15,763 nucleotides of DNA from Zeimonas sp964538505 (GCA_964538505.1 CAZIDY010000055.1:1-15763), one strand, 5' to 3'; numbered from the stretch's first letter, positions 1 through 7,247 are shown. Numbers and translations are program-made. The notes: generated by a model not told the origin, from the sequence alone.

Positions 1-1254
1 ACGGCGCAGCAGATGGACATGCTGGCCGACATGGTCGACATCGATCCGCTCGAGTTCCACCTGAAGAACGCGCAGCGCTCCGGCGAGACCACGCCGCAGA
101 ACTCGTTCCTGCGCGAGTGCGCATTCGCCGAGTGCCTGGAAGCCGCCGCGAAGGCCAGCGACTACAGCCGCAAGCGCAAGGAGTACGCGGCGCTGCGCGA
201 CCAGCCCGGTCGCTACAAGAAAGGCATCGGCCTTGCCTCGTCGGTGCACAACGCCGGCGGCGCGAAGATCCACAAGTCGGACGGCATCGGCACGATCCTG
301 AAGGTCGACGACTACGCGCGCGTCACGATCATCACCGGCGCATCGGAGATCGGCCAGGGCATCGACGCGGTGATCACGCTGATCGTCGCCGAGGAGCTCG
401 GCGTGCCGCTCGAGCACGTGACGATCGTCAACAACGATTCCGACATCGCCCCCTGGGACGTCGGCGTGCACGCTTCGCGCACCACCTTCATCGCCGGCAA
501 CGGAACGCGCCGCGCCGCCCGCAAGGCGAAGGCGCAGATCCTGAAAGCCGCCGAGAAGTTCCTCGACGAACCCGCCGAGACGCTCGAGCTGCGCGGCGGC
601 TCGGTCGTGCGCGACGCCGACGGCACGCCGCTGATCAAGCTCGACCGCCTGCTGCGGCAGATGCATTTCCAGGCGGAGCCCGAGCTGGTGATGGTCACCG
701 ACTACTACGAGCCGAAGAGCGAACCGGAAGGCGCCAGGCACGTCTCCGATCACTCCGCCGCGTATGCCCACGCCGTACATATCGCCGAGGTCACCGTCGA
801 CACGCTCACCGGCGAGATCAAGGTGGACAAGGTCACGGTGGCGCAGGACGTCGGCCGGGTCATCAACCGGATGGGCCTGGAAGGCCAGGTCGAAGGCGGC
901 ATCGCCATCGGCCTGGGCTACGCGCTGAGCGAGGAAATGCGGCTCGAGAAGGGCCTGCTGAAGAACGCCGCCTTCCGCGACTACAAGCTGATCACCGCGC
1001 CGGAGATGCCGCCGATCGAGATGCACTTCATCGAGAGCGATTGCGCGGAAGGCCCCTACGGTGCGAAGGGCATCTCGGAGCTGCCGACGATCGTCATCGC
1101 GCCGGCCGTCGCCAACGCGCTGTACAACGCGACCGGCGTGCGCATCTTCGATCCGCCGATGTCGCCGGAGAAGGTTGCGCGCGCAATCCACGACAAGCGC
1201 ACGCAGGCCGCGCCCCGCCAGGTGGCCGCCCGCGTCGAAGACGTGACGGTTTGA
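1..1254 (+). CDS. Molybdopterin-binding (large) subunit of a xanthine dehydrogenase/4-hydroxybenzoyl-CoA reductase-family enzyme, 5'-truncated
   Basis: The reading frame is open from base 1, so this is the C-terminal 417 residues of a protein whose family is usually about 750-800 residues; the start lies upstream of the window. Molybdenum hydroxylase large subunits bind Mo-pterin cytosine dinucleotide and insert oxygen from water into (hetero)aromatics or aldehydes; the HcrA branch instead removes a phenolic hydroxyl from 4-hydroxybenzoyl-CoA. Visible family signatures are a SEIGQG block (fragment residues about 115-120), ASRTTFIAGNG (about 158-168), a QDVGRVIN...GQVEGGIAIGLG block (about 282-305), and GPYGAKGISELP near 351-362, where the Glu at 360 (bases 1078-1080) matches the catalytic Glu of the family. 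The FeS and FAD partners are not in view and probably lie upstream. A MoaD-like gene starts 6 bases downstream. The family is secure; hydroxylase versus HcrA-like reductase is undecided. Confidence 0.9.
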   Translation, partial: TAQQMDMLADMVDIDPLEFHLKNAQRSGETTPQNSFLRECAFAECLEAAAKASDYSRKRKEYAALRDQPGRYKKGIGLASSVHNAGGAKIHKSDGIGTILKVDDYARVTIITGASEIGQGIDAVITLIVAEELGVPLEHVTIVNNDSDIAPWDVGVHASRTTFIAGNGTRRAARKAKAQILKAAEKFLDEPAETLELRGGSVVRDADGTPLIKLDRLLRQMHFQAEPELVMVTDYYEPKSEPEGARHVSDHSAAYAHAVHIAEVTVDTLTGEIKVDKVTVAQDVGRVINRMGLEGQVEGGIAIGLGYALSEEMRLEKGLLKNAAFRDYKLITAPEMPPIEMHFIESDCAEGPYGAKGISELPTIVIAPAVANALYNATGVRIFDPPMSPEKVARAIHDKRTQAAPRQVAARVEDVTV

Positions 1255-1260
1255 GCGCGA

Positions 1261-1512
1261 ATGAAGCTGAAGTACTTCGCCTGGCTACGCGACAGCCTGG
1301 GCTGCGACTCGGAAGAGATCGTCCTGCCGAAGGAGATCGAGACCGTGGGCATGCTGCTCGACTGGCTGCCGACGCAGGAGGAGCGCTTCCGCAAGGCATT
1401 CGAGTTCATCGACGTCGTGCTGGTCTCGGTCAACTCGCACTACGCGGATCGCAACCACCCGGTGCACGACAAGGACGAAGTCCTGCTCGCGCCACCGATC
1501 GCGGGCGGATGA
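1261..1512 (+). CDS. moaD: MoaD/ThiS-family sulfur carrier protein (molybdopterin synthase small subunit-like)
   Basis: An 83-residue protein, typical MoaD length. It begins MKLKYFAWLRDSLG, the usual first beta-strand and helix of the MoaD ubiquitin-like fold, has an ETVGMLLDWL segment at about 27-36, and ends APPIAGG. The terminal Gly-Gly is the residue pair that is adenylated and converted to a thiocarboxylate so that MoaD can donate sulfur to the pterin dithiolene. The start sits 6 bases after the preceding stop with only a weak GAG-containing ribosome site, suggesting translational coupling. Lying directly behind a molybdenum hydroxylase gene, it may be a dedicated cofactor-maturation paralogue for that enzyme; no MoaE partner is visible in the window. 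ThiS or another ubiquitin-like carrier is possible, but the family call is firm. Confidence 0.85.
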   Translation: MKLKYFAWLRDSLGCDSEEIVLPKEIETVGMLLDWLPTQEERFRKAFEFIDVVLVSVNSHYADRNHPVHDKDEVLLAPPIAGG

Positions 1513-1522
1513 GGAAAGCACG

Positions 1523-2710
1523 ATGAAGCAGCGAACGGTACTCTCGATGGAGCAGGCGCTGTCGCTGCCGCACGCGACGCTGCGCTTCGCGCAGCTCGGC
1601 TGGCGCGTGATCCGCATCGAGTCGGTGGGCGGCGGCGGGCTGCCCGGCGACCCGAACCGCTACATCGGCTCGCGCGTCGCCGACGACGATCGGCGCAGCT
1701 ATTTCGTCGCACCGAACGTCGGCAAGGAAGCGATCGCGCTGAACCTGAAGGATCCGCGCGCGCACGAGATCGTCCGCAGGCTGCTGAACGAGCTCGACGT
1801 CGACATCTTCTGCTGCAACACGGTGCCGTCGCGCTACGCGTCGCTCGGCATCGATCCGGCGACGCTGCGTGCGGCGAAGCCCGATCTGATCTGGGCGGCG
1901 ATCTCGGCAATGGGGCCGCGCTTTCCCGAAGCGCCCGGCTACGACCCGGTGCTGCAGGCGATGGCCGGATACATGGAAGTCACCGGCGACCCGAACGGGC
2001 CGCCCATGTTGAGCGGGATCCCGGTCATCGACCTGAAGGCGGGCGACGAGGTCTACGCCAACGTGATGCGTGCGCTGCTCGAGCGGCACGAAACCGGCCA
2101 GGGCACGGAGATCCACGTATCGATGCTGCAGGCAGCCGCCTCGTGGCTGACCACGGTGCTGCCGCTGCTCGACTTCGACTGTGCACCGGGCGAGGTCACG
2201 CGCGCCGGCAACGAGCACCGCAAGTTCATTCCGACCAACGTCTATCCGGCCAGCGACGGTTTCGTCTACCTCGCGATCGGCAGCGACGTGCAATGGCGCC
2301 GACTCACCGCGATTCCGAAGTTCGCGCCGGTGGCCAACGAAGTGCGCGCGACGAACGAGGGCAGGCACGAGCAGCGCGAGTCGATCCACCGCGACATGGC
2401 GGCGGTCACGGCGCAGCATCCGGTCGACGAGATCCTCGCCGATCTGCAGCAGGCGAAGATCCCCGCGACGCGCATCCTCGACATCCGGCAGGTACGCGAC
2501 CTGCCCGCGCTGCGCGACCGGCTCACGCGGACGACGACGCCCGACGGACGCACGATCCGCATGCAGCCGATGGCGGTCGACGTCGAGGGCGCACGCACCG
2601 AGCTGCCGTTCCCGCCGAAGTACGGCGCCGACACGCGACGCGTGCTCGCCGAAGCCGGCTACGACAGCGCGCAGGTCGACCGATTCGTCGCCGACGGCGT
2701 CGCCGCGTGA
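1523..2710 (+). CDS. Class III CoA-transferase (CaiB/BaiF family)
   Basis: A 395-residue protein, the normal family length. Family III transferases move CoA between carboxylic acids through an aspartyl-CoA thioester. The N-terminus carries the LGWRVIRIES strand-helix unit (about 25-34) that matches LGADVIKIE in relatives. GKEAIALNLKDPRA (about 67-80) is the typical CoA-binding surface block. The likely catalytic Asp is D170 in SGIPVIDLKAGDE (about 164-176), followed by TGQGTEIHVSML. The C-terminal lobe has the usual NEHRKFIPTNVYPASDG and IPATRI segments. The start is supported by a GAGGAAAG ribosome site overlapping the preceding stop. Expected role in this operon: activating an imported acid to its CoA thioester, or swapping CoA with a pathway product. 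Donor and acceptor acids cannot be told from sequence. Confidence 0.92.
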   Translation: MKQRTVLSMEQALSLPHATLRFAQLGWRVIRIESVGGGGLPGDPNRYIGSRVADDDRRSYFVAPNVGKEAIALNLKDPRAHEIVRRLLNELDVDIFCCNTVPSRYASLGIDPATLRAAKPDLIWAAISAMGPRFPEAPGYDPVLQAMAGYMEVTGDPNGPPMLSGIPVIDLKAGDEVYANVMRALLERHETGQGTEIHVSMLQAAASWLTTVLPLLDFDCAPGEVTRAGNEHRKFIPTNVYPASDGFVYLAIGSDVQWRRLTAIPKFAPVANEVRATNEGRHEQRESIHRDMAAVTAQHPVDEILADLQQAKIPATRILDIRQVRDLPALRDRLTRTTTPDGRTIRMQPMAVDVEGARTELPFPPKYGADTRRVLAEAGYDSAQVDRFVADGVAA

Positions 2711-2796
2711 GCACGACCGCGATCGCCAACGCCAACGCCAACGCCGACACCGACACCGCACGCAGGATGCGAACGATCCCGGGAGGGTTCCACTGA
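2707..2796 (+). other. Possible 29-codon mini-ORF linking two operon genes
   Basis: A GTG at 2707 overlaps the CoA-transferase stop as GTGA, and the frame runs 29 codons to a TGA at 2794-2796 whose last base is the A of the next gene's ATG (TGATG). The peptide would be rich in Ala-Asn repeats followed by a basic RRMR segment and end in PGGFH. There is no clear ribosome site before the GTG, and the repeat content suggests slipped-strand expansion rather than a conserved protein. It could serve only to carry terminating ribosomes across the 85-bp gap, or it may be chance. Confidence 0.2.
2725..2760 (+). repeat. Imperfect hexanucleotide tandem repeat
   Basis: Six consecutive hexamers: GCCAAC three times, then GCCGAC, ACCGAC and ACCGCA. 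The tract lies in the short gap between the CoA-transferase and opine dehydrogenase-like genes, and inside the possible mini-ORF there, where it keeps frame. It looks like a small degenerating microsatellite. Confidence 0.75.
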
Positions 2797-3875
2797 TGCG
2801 CATCGCCGTTCTCGGCGGCGGCAACGGCAGCTATGCCGCCGCCGCCGACCTCGCCGAGCAGGGACACGAAGTACGCCTGTGGCGCCGCGACGCCGAGGCG
2901 CTCGCGCCGCTCGTCGCATCGCCCCGCCTCGTGCTCGTCGACCATCGCGGCCGCCGCGAAATCGAAATCGATCGCGCGACCGCCGATGCCGGCGAAGCCG
3001 TGCGCGACGCCGATCTCGTGCTCGCGCCCTGCCCCGCCTTCGCGCAGGCCGACATCGCGCGGACGATCGCACCGTACCTCTCCGACGGGCAGGTCGTCTA
3101 TCTGCCGCCGGGCACCTTCGGTTCGTACGCGATGGCGCGCATCGTACGCGATGCCGGCAACCCCGCGCGCGTCGCCTTCGCCGAGACGGGCACGCTGCCC
3201 TATCTCACGCGCAAGCACGGACCGACCGAGGTCGTGATCACCACACGCGCCACGCGCCTGCCGACCGGCGTCTTTCCGGCGAACGACAGCGAACGCGCGC
3301 TGGCGACGATCGCCCGCGCGTACCCGACGATCGAGGCGGTGGAAGACGCGCTGTCGGGGGCGCTGATGAACGCCGGGCCGGTGATCCATCCGCCGCTCAT
3401 CCTGATGAACGCAGGGCCGCTCGAGCATTTCGAGCGCTGGGACATCCACAACGAGGGCACGCAGCCGTCGATCCGGCGCGTCACCAACGCGCTCGACGCC
3501 GAGCGTATCGCGGTGCGCGAGAAGCTCGGCTATTCGGCGCCGCATTTCCCGCTGTCGGATCACTACGAGAACGACCGCTGGATGTACGGCAACGCGCACG
3601 ACAAGCTCGTCGACAGCGGCGACTGGCGCGAGCACATCGACCTGCGACAGCACCGCTACATGCGCGAGGACATCGCCTGCGGGCTCGCGTTCCTCGTCTC
3701 GGTCGCCGACTGGGCGGGCGTGCCCTGCCCGGTCGCACGCGGGCTGCTGTCGATCGCGTCGGCGCTGGTCGAAGAGCCGCTCGACCGCGGAGCGCGCACG
3801 CTCGGGGCGCTGGGTCTCGCTTCGCTCGAACCGACCGCGCTGCGCGAACTGCTGCGCACCGGAGCCGGTACGTGA
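2796..3875 (+). CDS. NAD(P)-dependent octopine/nopaline dehydrogenase-family oxidoreductase
   Basis: A 359-residue protein. The N-terminal Rossmann domain opens MRIAVLGGGNGSYAAAADLA with the GxGxxx(A/G) nucleotide loop at about 7-13. The C-terminal opine dehydrogenase domain shows GPVIHPP (His198), ILMNAGPLEHFERW, EGTQPSIRRV and NALDAERIAV (Asp234). The His and Asp match the catalytic pair known from N-(1-D-carboxyethyl)-L-norvaline dehydrogenase. Near the C-terminus HRYMREDIACGLAFLV and ADWAGVPCPVARGLL fit the family. Characterised members reductively couple an amino acid to a 2-oxoacid, or run the reverse, but many homologues have unknown substrates. The ATG at 2796 is preferred because GGGAGGG lies 8 bases upstream and the Rossmann loop starts immediately. 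The stop overlaps the GTG of the next gene, so it should be co-translated with the 3-hydroxyacyl-CoA dehydrogenase. Confidence 0.87.
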   Translation: MRIAVLGGGNGSYAAAADLAEQGHEVRLWRRDAEALAPLVASPRLVLVDHRGRREIEIDRATADAGEAVRDADLVLAPCPAFAQADIARTIAPYLSDGQVVYLPPGTFGSYAMARIVRDAGNPARVAFAETGTLPYLTRKHGPTEVVITTRATRLPTGVFPANDSERALATIARAYPTIEAVEDALSGALMNAGPVIHPPLILMNAGPLEHFERWDIHNEGTQPSIRRVTNALDAERIAVREKLGYSAPHFPLSDHYENDRWMYGNAHDKLVDSGDWREHIDLRQHRYMREDIACGLAFLVSVADWAGVPCPVARGLLSIASALVEEPLDRGARTLGALGLASLEPTALRELLRTGAGT

Positions 3876-4918
3876 ACGTCGCCGCCCGGCGCCGCGCGCC
3901 CGTCGCCGCCCTCGGTGCCGGACGAATGGGCCGCGGCATCGCGACGGCCTTCGCCTATGCCGGGCACGAAGTACGGCTCGTCGACATCAAGCCGCGCACG
4001 CGCGAAGCGGTCGACGCGCTTCAGGCCGAAGCCCTCGCGGAGATCGACGCCTCACTGCATGCGATGGCCGAATGGGGCGCCTTCGACGACGCGCTGCGCG
4101 AGCCGGTGCTGCAGCGCATACGGTTCGTTGCGCGCGGCGAGGCGGCCGCGGCGCTCGCCGACGCCGACTTCGTCTTCGAAGGCGTACCCGAAGTGCTGGA
4201 CGCCAAGCGCGAGGCCTTCGCCTTCGCCGGCGCGCACTCTCGGCCCGACGCGATCATCGCGTCGACGACATCGACCTTTCTCGTCACGCAGCTCGCCGGC
4301 CTGGTCGAGCGCCCCGAGCGTTTCCTGAACGCGCACTGGCTGAACCCGGCGCACGTCGTTCCGCTCGTCGAGCTCAGCGCACACGACGCAACCTCGCCGG
4401 AAGCGACAGGGTCGCTGCGTGCGCTGCTCGAGTCGATCGGCAAGGTGGCCGTCGAATGCCGGGCCGCGCCCGGCTATATCGTGCCGCGACTGCAGTCGCT
4501 GATCATGAACGAGGCGGCGCGCATGATCGAGCAGGGAGTCGCGAGCGCCGAGGACATCGACCGCGCGACGCGCTTCGGGCTCGGCTTTCGCTTCGCGAAC
4601 ATCGGCGTCGTCGAGTTCATCGACTACGGCGGCAACGACATCCTGTACTACGCGAGCCGCTACCTCGCGCAGGCGCTCGGCGACGAACGCTACGCGTCTC
4701 CGGCGATCGTCGATCGCCACATGCGCGAAGGCCGCAACGGCCTGCGCGACGGCAGGGGTTTCTACGACTTCGGCGGCGTCGATCTCGCGCGATACCGTTC
4801 GGAGACTCTCGGTCGCATGCTCGACATGCTCGACCATCTCGGGCTGCTTCGGCAGCCCGTCAAACACGAACCCGATCGCGAACCCGATCGATCGAAGTCC
4901 ACAAGAGGAGCCTCATGA
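3872..4918 (+). CDS. 3-hydroxyacyl-CoA dehydrogenase family protein (stand-alone)
   Basis: A 348-residue protein with a GTG start overlapping the previous stop (GTGA). The N-terminal Rossmann loop GAGRMG (15-20) and Asp38 at the end of the second strand point to NAD preference. ADFVFEGVPEVLDAK (98-112), IIASTTSTFL (128-137) and NAHWLNPAHVVPLVEL (153-168) follow, with His155 and Glu167 in the positions of the catalytic His-Glu dyad. The C-terminal domain has PGYIVPRLQ (200-208) and GRNGLRDGRGFYDFG (287-301). In well-studied enzymes the PGYIVPR motif reads PGFxxNR with an active-site Asn; here Pro205 occupies that place, so specificity may differ. The tail ends in a charged EPDREPDRSKS segment made by a DNA duplication. 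It likely oxidises or reduces a hydroxyacyl (or hydroxy acid) intermediate. The substrate is unknown; L-gulonate-type dehydrogenases share the fold. Confidence 0.88.
   Translation: MNVAARRRAPVAALGAGRMGRGIATAFAYAGHEVRLVDIKPRTREAVDALQAEALAEIDASLHAMAEWGAFDDALREPVLQRIRFVARGEAAAALADADFVFEGVPEVLDAKREAFAFAGAHSRPDAIIASTTSTFLVTQLAGLVERPERFLNAHWLNPAHVVPLVELSAHDATSPEATGSLRALLESIGKVAVECRAAPGYIVPRLQSLIMNEAARMIEQGVASAEDIDRATRFGLGFRFANIGVVEFIDYGGNDILYYASRYLAQALGDERYASPAIVDRHMREGRNGLRDGRGFYDFGGVDLARYRSETLGRMLDMLDHLGLLRQPVKHEPDREPDRSKSTRGAS
4867..4890 (+). repeat. Exact 12-bp tandem duplication in the HAD gene tail
   Basis: CGAACCCGATCG occurs twice back to back (4867-4878 and 4879-4890), adding four residues (EPDR twice) to the C-terminal tail of the 3-hydroxyacyl-CoA dehydrogenase. 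It keeps frame and precedes the ribosome site of the next gene. Confidence 0.9.
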
Positions 4919-6060
4919 AACGCAGCACCGTGCACGTACTGGCCTTCGCGGCCGCGGCCGCGCTCGTCGCAACCGCCTCGCACGCGGAGATCCGCATCGG
5001 CGTCTCGCTCGGCACGACCGGGCCGGGATCGTCGCTCGGCATTCCCTACAAGAACGCCTTTCAGCTGATTCCGAAGACGCTCGGCGGCGAACCGGTCACC
5101 TACATCATCCTCGACGACGAATCCAAGCCCGACAACGCGGCGAAGAACGCGCGCAAGTTCGTCACCGAGGACAAGGTCGACGCGATCATGGGCTCGAACG
5201 GCGTGCCGTCGGCGGTCGCGATGACGCAGGTCGCCACCGAGACGAAGACGCCGATGATCGCGCTGACGCCGATCCCGCCGCTCGACGGCGAGCGCGCGCA
5301 GTGGACCTTCGTCGTGCCGCAGACCACGGAGCTGATGATGAGCGCCGTCGTCGAGGACATGAAGAAGAAGGGCGTCAAGACGATCGGCTACATCGGCTTC
5401 TCCGACACCTGGGGCGACCTCGTCTACAACGCGATGCAGAAGCTCGCGCCCGAGGCCGGCATGAAGGTCCTCACCAACGAACGCTACGCCCGCGCCGACA
5501 CGAGCGTCACCGGGCAGGTGCTGAAGGTGATGGCGGCCAAACCCGACGCGGTCGTCGTCGGCGGCTCGGGCTCACCTGCGGCCACGCCGCACGTCGCGCT
5601 GCGCGAGCGCGGCTACAAGGGGCCGATCTACCACAACCACGGCACCGTGAACCTCGCGTTCATCCAGAACGGCAAGAAAGCCGTCGAGGGCGCGATCGCC
5701 CCCACCGGCGCGCTGATCGTCCCCGAAGACCTGCCCGCCGATTACGCAACGAGAGCGGTCTCGCTCGAGTTCACGCAGAACTACGAGAAAGCCTTCGGCC
5801 CCGACACGCGCAACGCCTTCGCCGGCTACAGCTACGACGCGACGCTGCTGCTCGACGCCGCCGTACCCGAGGCGCTGAAAAAAGCGAAGCCCGGCACCCC
5901 CGAGTTCCGCGCCGCACTGCGCGACGCCCTCGAGCACGTGAAGAACGTCGTCGGCACGCACGGCGTCTACAACCTGAGCGCCGACAACCACAACGGCCTC
6001 GACGAACGCGCACGGGTGCTTGTGGAAGTGAAAGACGGAGAGTGGACTTTGAAGAAGTAA
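4915..6060 (+). CDS. Branched-chain amino acid-type ABC transporter periplasmic substrate-binding protein
   Basis: A 381-residue protein starting at an ATGA overlap, with AGAGGAG 4 bases before the ATG. Residues 1-24 form a signal peptide (KR, hydrophobic LAFAAAAALVA core, probable cleavage after SHA), and the mature chain begins EIRIGVSLGTTGPGSSLG, the first strand of the LivK/type I binding-protein fold. DDESKPDNAAKNARKFV (about 66-82), IMGSNGVPSAVAMTQVA and IGYIGFSDTWGD are further family hallmarks, and the chain ends with the usual GLDERARVLVEVKDGEW block. It should capture a solute in the periplasm for the permease genes that follow. This family also serves aromatic acids, amides, urea and other organic acids, so the enzymatic neighbours suggest a catabolic substrate rather than leucine. 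Its coupling to the enzyme genes, and the hairpin-capable gap after it, suggest separate control of its expression level. Confidence 0.93.
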   Translation: MKRSTVHVLAFAAAAALVATASHAEIRIGVSLGTTGPGSSLGIPYKNAFQLIPKTLGGEPVTYIILDDESKPDNAAKNARKFVTEDKVDAIMGSNGVPSAVAMTQVATETKTPMIALTPIPPLDGERAQWTFVVPQTTELMMSAVVEDMKKKGVKTIGYIGFSDTWGDLVYNAMQKLAPEAGMKVLTNERYARADTSVTGQVLKVMAAKPDAVVVGGSGSPAATPHVALRERGYKGPIYHNHGTVNLAFIQNGKKAVEGAIAPTGALIVPEDLPADYATRAVSLEFTQNYEKAFGPDTRNAFAGYSYDATLLLDAAVPEALKKAKPGTPEFRAALRDALEHVKNVVGTHGVYNLSADNHNGLDERARVLVEVKDGEWTLKK

Positions 6061-6200
6061 AGGGTAAAGGGTGAAGGGTGAAGGGCAACCCGGCCCGCGC
6101 ACCACGTTGATGTAGCCCTTCCCCTGCACCCCGCCTCTCGCTCGACGAGACAAGCTCGCCCCTGAGTCCCCTTCACCCTTCACCCCCTTCACCCTTCACT
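6061..6200. repeat. Inverted heptamer-repeat element (possible long hairpin)
   Basis: Immediately after the stop codon come tandem copies of AGGGTRA (6061-6085, three full units plus AGGG). At 6169-6199 the complementary heptamer appears as two pairs interrupted by two extra C. Bases 6069-6085 pair perfectly with 6169-6185 (17 bp), and 6071-6085 can instead pair with 6185-6199 (15 bp). The loop is about 83 bases. There is no T-run, so it is not a classic intrinsic terminator. It could stabilise the 3' end of the binding-protein message, attenuate expression of the permease genes, or be a dispersed intergenic repeat. The right arm touches the GTG start of the next gene. Confidence 0.85.
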
Positions 6201-7247
6201 GTGTCTACAGACATCGCGCTCTGGCTCACGCAAGACGGCATCACCAACGGTGCCATCTATGCGTTGCTCGCGCTCGCGCTGCTGCTGGTGTTCGCGGTAA
6301 CGCGCGTGATCTTCGTGCCGCAGGGCGAGTTCATCTCGTACGCGGCGCTGTCGATGGCGATGCTGCAGCTCGGGCAGACGCCGGGTACGGTCTGGGTGCT
6401 CATCGGCGGCGGGCTGCTCGCCGCCGCCTTCGACGCGGCGAAGGCGTGGCGCGAGAATGCGCTGCGCCGCCTGCCGCGCATCGTCGCGATGTACATCGTC
6501 GTGCCGATCGTGATGTCGCTGATCGCCGTGTGGGCGGCGCCGCGGCAGCTCTCGCCGTGGCTGCAGGCGCTGGTTGTGCTCGGGCTGGTGGTGCCGCTCG
6601 GGCCGATCCTCTATCGCATCGCATTCCAGCCGCTGGCGAACGCTTCGGTCATCGTGCTCTTCGTCGCCGCGATGGCGGCACATTACGTGCTCACCGGACT
6701 GGGCCTCGTCATCTTCGGCGGTGAAGGGCTGCGCGCGAACGCGTTCTCCGACGCGAGCTTCGACGTCGGCGTGCTGAATGTCAGCGCACAGAGCCTCGTC
6801 GTCCTCGTGACGACCGTCGCCGTCATGGTCGCGCTGTGGCTGTTCTTCGAACGCACGCTGTACGGCAAGGCGCTGCGCGCCACCGCGATCAACCGCGTGG
6901 GTGCGCGCCTCGTCGGCGTGCGCACCGAGCTGTCGGGCACCCTGAGCTTCCTGCTCGCGGCCTTCATCGGCGGGCTCTCGGGCGTGCTCATCGCGCCGAT
7001 CACGACGATCTACTACGACACCGGGCTGATGATCGGCCTGAAGGGCTTCGTCGGCGCGATCCTCGGCGGCATGGCGAGCTACCCGCTGGCGGCGCTCGGC
7101 GCGCTCGGCCTCGGGCTGCTCGAATCGTTCTCGTCGTTCTGGGCGAGCGCGCTGAAGGAAACCATCGTCTTCACGATCATCATCCCGGTGCTGCTATGGC
7201 GCTCGCTCACGTCGCGGCACCACCACGTCGAGGACGAGGAAGAATGA
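6201..7247 (+). CDS. livH: LivH-type branched-chain amino acid ABC transporter permease
   Basis: A 348-residue, very hydrophobic inner-membrane protein. The N-terminus DGITNGAIYALLALALLLVF followed by VTRVIFVPQGEF (about 12-44) is the standard LivH first helix and conserved loop. FFERTLYGKALRATAINRVGARLVG (about 215-239) is the cytoplasmic loop that contacts the ATPases, and PITTIYYDTGLMIGLKGFVGAILGG and ESFSSFWASALKE complete the family pattern. It is longer than the usual 290-300 residues because of an extra partly hydrophobic segment at about 58-135. The GTG at 6201 is the only sensible start, since the next Met lies beyond the first helix. However, it has no Shine-Dalgarno sequence: the upstream bases are the C/T-rich arm of the inverted repeat. 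The stop overlaps the next start (ATGA). The gene name reflects family only; the substrate is not known. Confidence 0.93.
   Translation: MSTDIALWLTQDGITNGAIYALLALALLLVFAVTRVIFVPQGEFISYAALSMAMLQLGQTPGTVWVLIGGGLLAAAFDAAKAWRENALRRLPRIVAMYIVVPIVMSLIAVWAAPRQLSPWLQALVVLGLVVPLGPILYRIAFQPLANASVIVLFVAAMAAHYVLTGLGLVIFGGEGLRANAFSDASFDVGVLNVSAQSLVVLVTTVAVMVALWLFFERTLYGKALRATAINRVGARLVGVRTELSGTLSFLLAAFIGGLSGVLIAPITTIYYDTGLMIGLKGFVGAILGGMASYPLAALGALGLGLLESFSSFWASALKETIVFTIIIPVLLWRSLTSRHHHVEDEEE

Noticed and set aside
1430..2824. Antisense open frame spanning the CoA-transferase gene and neighbours
   Set aside because: Arg-rich composition, crosses real gene boundaries, and the plus strand carries a clear CaiB/BaiF protein.
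6061..6200. CRISPR-like or transposon-end interpretation of the heptamer repeats
   Set aside because: Repeat units are only 7 bp without spacers, no target-site duplication or transposase is visible, and the arms lie neatly between two operon genes.
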